Below, one piece after another: positions 54,890 to 61,314 of a DNA stretch of 64,000 nt. The notes under the pieces were generated by a model. The model saw nothing but the letters and a program-made list of their open reading frames with translations. It had not been told where the DNA came from and searched no databases. The position numbers and the translations under genes are program-made. Every line of letters starts with the position of its first letter. Within the stretch, counting starts at the first letter, position 1. This stretch comes from Epilithonimonas lactis (GTDB lineage: Bacteria > Bacteroidota > Bacteroidia > Flavobacteriales > Weeksellaceae): assembly GCF_900110605.1 (NCBI RefSeq), contig NZ_FOFI01000005.1, forward strand, positions 111,754-175,753. Direction: 5' to 3'.

Positions 54890-57265
54890 ATGAAAGGAAT
54901 TTTTACTGCAATCATTGTGATCTTCAACTTTCTGATAATGGATGCTCAGAGCAAATTGGACAATGCGATCACGAATCTCGAGGAAAATTATTCGCAGGAA
55001 AAAGTTTATATCCTTTTTGATAAAGATCAATATGTCGCCGGAGACCAGATACTTTTTCAATCATTTGTTTTTGATGGTTATAACTTATCTTCTATTTCCA
55101 AGACCTTGTATGTAGAATTGTATGATCAAAGTAAAAATCTAATCGATAAAAGAACGATTTTAATTAATAATGGAAAAGCTTCAGGATTATTCGAACTCAG
55201 TAAAACACTGACTGAAGATGTCTATTTTGTGAGAGCTTACACGAATTGGATGGCAAACTTCGACAACGAATGGAATTTCATCAAACCAATCCCAATCTAT
55301 AATTCGACATCGAAGAAAAAATTGGTTCCATCTGTAACTTCGAAATGGTCTGTTGTGGTATTTCCAGAAGGCGGAACATTCATTGACAAAACCTCTACCA
55401 AGATTGCCGTGAGAATAAATCACCAAGGTAAACCAGCAAAAAAATGGAGCGGATATTTGATAGACTCTGAGCTTCCGGATAACAAAATTATAAGTTTTCA
55501 ATCGCTTGATGAAAATATTGCCATATTTCAAATGACACCTCAATTTGGGAAAACCTATAAAGTTGTGGTGGAAGATGGTGAAGGAAATTCACAGATCAGT
55601 ACTTTACCAACCGTGACGGATAAAGGAATCAATCTGAAAATAACTTCTGATAAGTCAAGCATTAAATATACGATTAACGCTGTCAAATTGGAAAATAGTG
55701 TACAAAATTACAATGTCGTAGGAACTATCAATAATCAATTGGCCTACAAAGCAAAGATCAAATCGACCAATTCGCAGGTTGCAAGTGTGATTCCTACAAA
55801 AGAAATCAAGCAAAATGGAATATTACAGATCTCGATTTTTGACGATAGAGACCATCTTGTGGCGCAAAGACTTTGTTTTCTAAATCATTCTGATTTAACG
55901 GGAAATACGATTGCCATCCAAAATTCAAATTTTAATAATCAGCCTAGGACCTTGAACAGTTTTGACATTAATGAAAATCCCAACTCCGGGAATTACACTG
56001 TTCTAGTAAAAGACGTGACGGACATTGATTCTTCGCAAGACGATATCCTCAGCAATCTCTTTTTGACACAAGATCTAAAAAATCAAATAAAAAATCCCGC
56101 TCAGTATTTTACCAAAACTGCGAATACTGATGCCTTGGATGCTCTTCTCATCTCCGAAAAGTGGAAACGTTTTGATTGGACGAAATTACTAGCTGGTCAA
56201 AAACCTCTGATCAAATATAATTTAACGGATAATGAATTCATCTCCTACACCGCAAGACTTGCACTCAATAGTCGACCACTGCCGGACACGCTGTTGAATC
56301 TGGTTTTCAAGACTGATGATGGAGAACCACTTCTATCACAGTTGACCACTGATAAGAATGGTGACATTTTGATAAGTAATTTGAACTTTGACGACTCTTA
56401 CTTCGTGAATTACTTTCTCAATTCAAATGATAAACAACAGACCAATCTGACCTTAAAACTAAAACCAGTGATCGATTCTAATAGTACAAAACTTAATTTC
56501 CCTCGATCTGGATATGAACTGATAGAAGCAAGTAATGATAACAGTTTGCCACCCGCAGTTGAGAAAGCTTTTGCAAATGCGCAGGTCAGACAGAAAATAG
56601 TGCAGGATGAAACACAGATAGAGGAAGTGAAAATCGTAAAGAAAAAAAGCGATGCCATTAAAAAACTAAATGACGAACTGACTTCCGGAATGTTCTCCAG
56701 TATGAATGCCACTATTTTTGACTTTGTGAATGATAATCAAGATGCCTTTGCTTCCCTAAATATTTTGGAATGGTTGCAAGGACGTGTTGCCGGTCTCAGT
56801 ATCATGATGGTTGAACCAGGAAAGTATATGCCTGTGATCCGAGGCGTTGAAGCAGGAGTATTTTTAGATGAGATGAACGTAGGTCTGGATGCCGTACAGA
56901 CGCTTAGTATCAATAGCATTGCAATGGTAAAGATAATAAAGGGTAGTAGGCTGATAGGTAATTCTATTCTAATTTACACGCGCACCGCCAATCTTAAAAC
57001 ACCAACATCTAAAGCATCTAATAGTACTAACAAAGTTGAAATAAAAGCTTATGATAAAATAATTGCTGGCAAAATGATCGATTATTCTCAAGAAAAATAC
57101 AGATCATCCGTTAGCGACTGGAGACAGGTCCTGTACTGGAATCCAGAATTCACAAATTCAACAGTCAATTTTTATAACAATGACAACGCAAAGAATCGTG
57201 AACTTACTATTATTGGTTTTGATAAGGAAAATAAACTTTTGTACTACAACCAAACCGTCGAATAA
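54890..57265 (+). CDS. Large secreted MG2/plug-like envelope protein, copy 2
   Basis: The 791-residue product is a paralogue of the protein at 51440-53839. Similarity runs over the whole length: signal peptide (1-20), the MG2-like start 'SQEKVYILFDKDQYVAGDQI', 'RAYTNWMANF', then 'ISEKWKRFDW' at about 420, and the plug-like end 'LEWLQGRVAGLS', 'VIRGVEAGVFLDEMNV', 'YTRTANL'. It has diverged considerably, which suggests an old duplication and specialisation. Each copy has its own promoter region and terminator. Function unknown. Confidence 0.8.
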   Translation: MKGIFTAIIVIFNFLIMDAQSKLDNAITNLEENYSQEKVYILFDKDQYVAGDQILFQSFVFDGYNLSSISKTLYVELYDQSKNLIDKRTILINNGKASGLFELSKTLTEDVYFVRAYTNWMANFDNEWNFIKPIPIYNSTSKKKLVPSVTSKWSVVVFPEGGTFIDKTSTKIAVRINHQGKPAKKWSGYLIDSELPDNKIISFQSLDENIAIFQMTPQFGKTYKVVVEDGEGNSQISTLPTVTDKGINLKITSDKSSIKYTINAVKLENSVQNYNVVGTINNQLAYKAKIKSTNSQVASVIPTKEIKQNGILQISIFDDRDHLVAQRLCFLNHSDLTGNTIAIQNSNFNNQPRTLNSFDINENPNSGNYTVLVKDVTDIDSSQDDILSNLFLTQDLKNQIKNPAQYFTKTANTDALDALLISEKWKRFDWTKLLAGQKPLIKYNLTDNEFISYTARLALNSRPLPDTLLNLVFKTDDGEPLLSQLTTDKNGDILISNLNFDDSYFVNYFLNSNDKQQTNLTLKLKPVIDSNSTKLNFPRSGYELIEASNDNSLPPAVEKAFANAQVRQKIVQDETQIEEVKIVKKKSDAIKKLNDELTSGMFSSMNATIFDFVNDNQDAFASLNILEWLQGRVAGLSIMMVEPGKYMPVIRGVEAGVFLDEMNVGLDAVQTLSINSIAMVKIIKGSRLIGNSILIYTRTANLKTPTSKASNSTNKVEIKAYDKIIAGKMIDYSQEKYRSSVSDWRQVLYWNPEFTNSTVNFYNNDNAKNRELTIIGFDKENKLLYYNQTVE

Positions 57266-57280
57266 TTGATGACATGAAAT

Positions 57281-57312
57281 AAAAACTTTCGAACGTGGAA
57301 GTTTTTTTTTGC
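57281..57312 (+). terminator. Possible terminator of MG2/plug copy 2
   Basis: Stem AAAACTTTC / GGAAGTTTT (one mismatch-type pair) with a GAACGT loop and ten T residues. Confidence 0.65.
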
Positions 57313-57463
57313 AAGTGTAACTTAACGAGTACGACCAAATTATTGATTATCAAATAGGTTTAATTGTAAAATGATTTGTCCACCCGATGTCCACCTTATT
57401 TTTATCGATAATTCATTGATAATCAATTATTATTTTTAGATTTACAGTCTAAAATTAATATAC

Positions 57464-58045
57464 ATGAAAAAAACTAAACTTTTTCTAATTGGAACAGTCA
57501 TGTGTTGTGCAAAATTGAGCGCACAGATTGAACCATTCATTGGACAAATTATGTTTGTACCGTACACTTTTGCACCCAAAGGCTGGCGTGATTGCGATGG
57601 TAGCCTTTTGCCAATCGCTCAGAATCAAGCCTTATTCGCCCTCCTGGGAGTAACTTACGGAGGTAACGGACAGACAAAGTTTGCTTTACCAGATATGAGA
57701 GGTAGATTGGTAATCGATGATGGAAATGGCGCCAATCTCAGCACATATCAATTGGGACAGATTGGCGGACAAGAAAATATCACCTTAACAGTTGCCCAGA
57801 TTCCAGCTCATAATCACGGTGTCACAGCGACCAATTCTGACGGTAATGCGAATTCACCAGCGAACGCTTTTCTTGCTAACACAAAAGCTTTGGACAAGGA
57901 ATACTCTAATGCAACTTCAGATTCTACCATGAAAGCAGATGCATTATCTACAGCCGGCGCATCTGCACCCCATTACAATATGATGCCCACAACTGCTATG
58001 AAGTGTGTCATTGCAACAGAAGGTATCTTCCCACCACGAAACTAA
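57464..58045 (+). CDS. Secreted tail-collar-domain protein, copy 1
   Basis: The 193-residue product has a signal peptide (1-21, 'CCAKLSAQ') followed by a phage tail collar domain: 'PFIGQIMFVPYTFAPKGW', 'CDGSLLPIAQNQALFALLG', 'TYGGNGQTKFALPDMRGR', and the C-terminal His-rich part 'IPAHNHGVTATN' and 'HYNMMPTTAMKCVIA'. The domain is the one of microcystin-dependent proteins and phage fibres, usually without a signal peptide. It is the first of three tandem paralogues with 6-18-base gaps, followed by a T9SS cargo gene, so they are probably one operon. Confidence 0.88.
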   Translation: MKKTKLFLIGTVMCCAKLSAQIEPFIGQIMFVPYTFAPKGWRDCDGSLLPIAQNQALFALLGVTYGGNGQTKFALPDMRGRLVIDDGNGANLSTYQLGQIGGQENITLTVAQIPAHNHGVTATNSDGNANSPANAFLANTKALDKEYSNATSDSTMKADALSTAGASAPHYNMMPTTAMKCVIATEGIFPPRN

Positions 58046-58051
58046 GAAACT

Positions 58052-58639
58052 ATGAGAACAATTAAATTATTGACATTAACGCTTATCTTAACAATAAGTT
58101 CAAAATTAGCCGCACAAGCTGATACACCATATGTTGGTCAAATCTTGTGGGTACCGTACAACTTTACACCCAGTGGTTGGGCAGAATGTAATGGCGCACT
58201 TTTACCAATCTCAGGCAATGAAGTACTATATAGCCTTTTAGGTACACAATATGGCGGAAATGGAATGCAGACATTTGGATTACCAGACCTACGAGGAAGA
58301 GCAATCATTGGATCAGGCGCTGGAACTGGACTGACGCCACGCTTCAACGGCGAGATGATAGGCACACCTACAGTCACCCTCACTTCTTCACAGATACCTC
58401 AGCATACACATAATATCAATACCGTGACAACACCGGGAAACCAAAATCTTCCGATAGGTAATTTACCAGCTAATACAGGTTCTGCCGACCCAGAATATTC
58501 TAATCAGACACCTGATGTCACTCTAAATGCCCAAATGATACAACCAGCAGGACAAAATTTACCGCATAACAACATGCAGCCGTACACAACCTTGAAATGT
58601 ATCATTTCTTTATACGGCGTTTATCCTTCACGTCCATAA
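58052..58639 (+). CDS. Secreted tail-collar-domain protein, copy 2
   Basis: The 195-residue product is a paralogue of its neighbours, with a signal peptide (1-22, 'SSKLAAQ'). The collar signature is 'YVGQILWVPYNFTPSGWAEC', 'NGALLPISGNEVLYSLLG', 'QYGGNGMQTFGLPDLRGR', with 'IPQHTHNINT' and 'HNNMQPYTTLKCIIS' at the end. It has no trimeric fibre extension and ends in 'YPSRP', which the third copy shares. Start chosen to preserve the signal peptide. Confidence 0.88.
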   Translation: MRTIKLLTLTLILTISSKLAAQADTPYVGQILWVPYNFTPSGWAECNGALLPISGNEVLYSLLGTQYGGNGMQTFGLPDLRGRAIIGSGAGTGLTPRFNGEMIGTPTVTLTSSQIPQHTHNINTVTTPGNQNLPIGNLPANTGSADPEYSNQTPDVTLNAQMIQPAGQNLPHNNMQPYTTLKCIISLYGVYPSRP

Positions 58640-58657
58640 ACAAATTTAAATCAACTT

Positions 58658-59242
58658 ATGAAAATGAAAATCTTAATTATATTTTGTTTGATATTTACAT
58701 CAGCAAAAAGCTTTGCACAATACGACCCGTTTTTGGGACAGATTTCCTACGTTGCCTTTAATTTTGCTCCCGCAGGTTGGGCAGATTGCAATGGTCAAGA
58801 ATTATCAATTGCACAGTATTCGGCATTGTATAGTTTACTAGGAACAACATATGGTGGCAATGGAACCAGCACTTTTGCTGTACCCAATATCCAAGGACGC
58901 GTCATGCTAAGCAACGGACAAGGAGCAGGATTGCCTAATTACCCACTAGCATCAACAGGCGGAGAAGAAGGCCACATCTTGACTGTGGCGGAAATGCCAC
59001 AGCACACTCACTTGCTAAAAGCAGTTTCCAGTGATGGCAACGTTAGCAATCCATCAGGCGCTTTACCAGCCAATACCAAAACGCTTGACAAGGAATATAG
59101 CACAACACCTCCAACATCAGGAACCATGAATGCCAGTATGACAAGCATTGCAGGCGGAAACCAACCTCACCCGAATATACAACCCTACGTAACCTTCAAA
59201 TGCATCATCGCCCTACAAGGTATTTATCCATCCAGACCTTAA
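58658..59242 (+). CDS. Secreted tail-collar-domain protein, copy 3
   Basis: The 194-residue product has a signal peptide (1-21, 'AKSFAQ') and the collar signature 'FLGQISYVAFNFAPAGWAD', 'CNGQELSIAQYSALYSLLG', 'TYGGNGTSTFAVPNIQGR', with 'MPQHTHLLKAV' and 'HPNIQPYVTFKCIIAL' at the end. It closes the three-gene set and is followed after 12 bases by the T9SS cargo gene. No phage structural or integration genes are near, so this is a chromosomal envelope cassette and not a prophage. Confidence 0.88.
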   Translation: MKMKILIIFCLIFTSAKSFAQYDPFLGQISYVAFNFAPAGWADCNGQELSIAQYSALYSLLGTTYGGNGTSTFAVPNIQGRVMLSNGQGAGLPNYPLASTGGEEGHILTVAEMPQHTHLLKAVSSDGNVSNPSGALPANTKTLDKEYSTTPPTSGTMNASMTSIAGGNQPHPNIQPYVTFKCIIALQGIYPSRP

Positions 59243-59254
59243 TATAAAATAATC

Positions 59255-59947
59255 ATGAAAAAAATATATCTTTTATTAACCGTAATGGTAGCTGCAAATG
59301 CTTTTGCACAAGACATTACCTTCAGTGGATGCCCCAATCTTTTTGAGACCTCCAATTACGTTTTCACCAAGCAATCTACGCCAGACGCTTACGGAAAAGG
59401 AATCTACATCACATCTCCCGTTACTGGCGATCAACCTTGTGGCGGATTGGGAACTTGCGAGTTCAAGATCCAATGGAACAATACAGCTTCCAGATGGGAA
59501 TTTTTGGCAGATGAGGGCGATGGAACTTTCGCAGCGCCTTACCTGATCTACTACAACTCGACCGGAAGCGCTTCTGCAGCCAATCCTCCGAGCAACAGCA
59601 TCGGTACATGGGTAGAGAATACTGCTATTACCAATGGCGACTGTGGCGGAAATCTTACCACTTCCAACTCAAATCTTTCTGGCGATGTACACACGACCAC
59701 TTTGGGAATCAATGACATCAACAGCGAGAAAGCATTATTGTTCCCGAATCCTGTGGTAGACTATATCACTGTTCTGGGCGTTGCCAATGCTAAAGATTAT
59801 CAGATCTATGGCATGAGCGGACAACTGGTAAAGTCTTCAAAATTTGATACGAAGATCAATGTGAAAGACCTGCAATCCGGCGTTTACCAACTGGTGATCA
59901 CCACGGCGGATAATAAAACCCATCAATTCAGATTTATCAAGAAATAA
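59255..59947 (+). CDS. Secreted protein with T9SS type A sorting domain
   Basis: The 230-residue product has a signal peptide (1-19, 'AANAFAQ'). It has a ~140-residue mature domain with four Cys and 'YYNSTGSASAANPPSNSIG', and a C-terminal T9SS type A sorting domain (about 160-230): 'LFPNPVVDYITVLG', 'DYQIYGMSGQLVKSS', 'INVKDLQSGVYQLVI' and the basic end 'FRFIKK'. This directs export through the type IX system to the cell surface or medium. The mature part is not a family I can name. Location directly after the collar genes suggests joint function, possibly as part of one extracellular structure. Confidence 0.86.
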   Translation: MKKIYLLLTVMVAANAFAQDITFSGCPNLFETSNYVFTKQSTPDAYGKGIYITSPVTGDQPCGGLGTCEFKIQWNNTASRWEFLADEGDGTFAAPYLIYYNSTGSASAANPPSNSIGTWVENTAITNGDCGGNLTTSNSNLSGDVHTTTLGINDINSEKALLFPNPVVDYITVLGVANAKDYQIYGMSGQLVKSSKFDTKINVKDLQSGVYQLVITTADNKTHQFRFIKK

Positions 59948-59970
59948 AGCACAAGTGATCATAAGTTTCT

Positions 59971-60003
59971 GGCCGGGAGAGTTTTCTTCCGGCTTTTTTT
60001 ATT
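59971..60003 (+). terminator. Terminator of the collar/T9SS cassette
   Basis: Stem GCCGGGAGA / TCTTCCGGC with a GTTT loop, followed by seven T residues. Confidence 0.8.
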
Positions 60004-60050
60004 AATTTTAGACAATGACAAATCAGAACGCATCAATAAAATAGGGACCA

Positions 60051-60650
60051 ATGCAGGATTTCAAGAAGAAAGAACTGAAAGATCTAAAAAAACTGAGAGC
60101 CATAGCCATCGGGTTTCTGGTGTTGGTCAATTTTATCATTATCGGCTTTTTTATATATAATTTTTATGACGTCTATAGATCTCGGAATTTAAAAGAAAAT
60201 TTTATCACCTATGTTTTTCCAACTGTAGTTTCCATTCAATTAGTTTTGGCGTTTGTATTTGCTCCATTAATTATAATAATTTTCAGAAGATCGTCCAGCG
60301 TCCTGAGAGAAATTGAAGCGTTGAATGATGGTTTTACGTTTCATTATCAGCGTTATAGACAATTTATCTATAGATTGTTTCCGACCGTTCCGTTATACTT
60401 GATCTCGCAGAAAGGATTGTTCATCTTTAGGAACCTCAAGACAGAATTGATTCCGCCAAACTCGATTAAATATGTAGAAATCAAGAATATCAATATGGGA
60501 CGTTTTAGAAGATCCCTAATTAACATTTATTTGAACGATGGTTCAAAATCTAGAATAACCTACTACACAACGTATCCGAGAGCGGCTGAATTTTTCCATG
60601 ATAATATCCATTTGATCAATGACAACGTGCGGGTTGAAAATTTATTTTAA
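60051..60650 (+). CDS. Membrane protein of unknown function with a PH-like C-terminus
   Basis: The 199-residue product has a charged N-terminus (Lys-rich, 1-15), transmembrane segments at about 17-38 and 55-77, and a cytoplasmic C-terminal domain (about 85-199). In that domain 'YLISQKGLFIFRNLKTELIP' and 'INIYLNDGSKSRITYYTTYP' have the strand pattern of a PH-like or YcxB-like domain. Family not recognised. It is followed after ten bases by a small lipoprotein gene, so the two may be co-transcribed. Confidence 0.72.
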   Translation: MQDFKKKELKDLKKLRAIAIGFLVLVNFIIIGFFIYNFYDVYRSRNLKENFITYVFPTVVSIQLVLAFVFAPLIIIIFRRSSSVLREIEALNDGFTFHYQRYRQFIYRLFPTVPLYLISQKGLFIFRNLKTELIPPNSIKYVEIKNINMGRFRRSLINIYLNDGSKSRITYYTTYPRAAEFFHDNIHLINDNVRVENLF

Positions 60651-60666
60651 TCAAAAATAATTGGAC

Positions 60667-61254
60667 GTGAAAATTCTTATTGTTTGCCTAATGTCAATTT
60701 TCGTACTGAGTTGTGATTCCAAAGAGCCACAGAATATCATCATTTCAAAAGTTCATTATAAACCGAATTCAAAGATCATTGATACGCTTTGGATTTCTCA
60801 GAATGATTCTACAGTTTTCAAACGTGAGGAAGTTCTGACACGAAATCACCATCAAACACCAAAATTTGAAACAAGATATGAATTGAAAGATCCCAAAAAT
60901 GGCGTTTACTATTTCATTCACAACAACTCCGGACAATTGATCTTGGAAGGTCAATACGATTCGGAATTCACTTACGAAGATCATATTAACAAAAACGGAA
61001 ATTTTTATAATTCCAAAACGTACCGATACAAAAAGAACGGTGATCTGGAAACCATTCATTACATGGAAGATGGCAGAAATCTGAAAACCGAACATTTCGA
61101 TAGAAAAAAGAAACTTACCAAAATAAGATACATCGATAAAAAATCAGAAAGCACCACCAAAATCGAGATCTATGACGATGGCATTTTGGATGAGACAAGG
61201 GTTTACACGAGTTTTGATAATTACTACACTGTGAAAGGCGCAACCAAACCTTAA
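60667..61254 (+). CDS. Lipoprotein of unknown function with MORN-like repeats, GTG start
   Basis: From the GTG at 60667 the product is 195 residues with a compact lipoprotein signal 'MKILIVCLMSIFVLSC' (lipobox VLSC). The frame could be opened at TTG 60661, but the signal fits only the GTG, and the first ATG (60691) would leave no signal. The mature part has repeated strand-turn motifs of the MORN/toxin-antitoxin variant type ('SGQLILEGQYD', 'NKNGNFYNSK', 'KKNGDLETIHYMEDGRN'). Such repeats are common in envelope lipoproteins of flavobacteria and give no specific function. Confidence 0.72.
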   Translation: MKILIVCLMSIFVLSCDSKEPQNIIISKVHYKPNSKIIDTLWISQNDSTVFKREEVLTRNHHQTPKFETRYELKDPKNGVYYFIHNNSGQLILEGQYDSEFTYEDHINKNGNFYNSKTYRYKKNGDLETIHYMEDGRNLKTEHFDRKKKLTKIRYIDKKSESTTKIEIYDDGILDETRVYTSFDNYYTVKGATKP

Positions 61255-61259
61255 AGCAC

Positions 61260-61294
61260 AAAAAAAAGTGAAGCACTCCTGCTCCACTTTTTTT
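61260..61294. terminator. Bidirectional terminator between convergent genes
   Basis: Stem AAAAAAAGTG-A-AGCA / TGCT-C-CACTTTTTTT around CTCC, with A and T tracts on both sides. Confidence 0.8.
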
Positions 61295-61314
61295 ATTGAT
61301 GAAATCGACTAAGA

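Noticed and set aside
57464-59242. Prophage remnant
   Set aside because: Collar genes have signal peptides and there are no capsid, terminase, lysis or integrase genes nearby.
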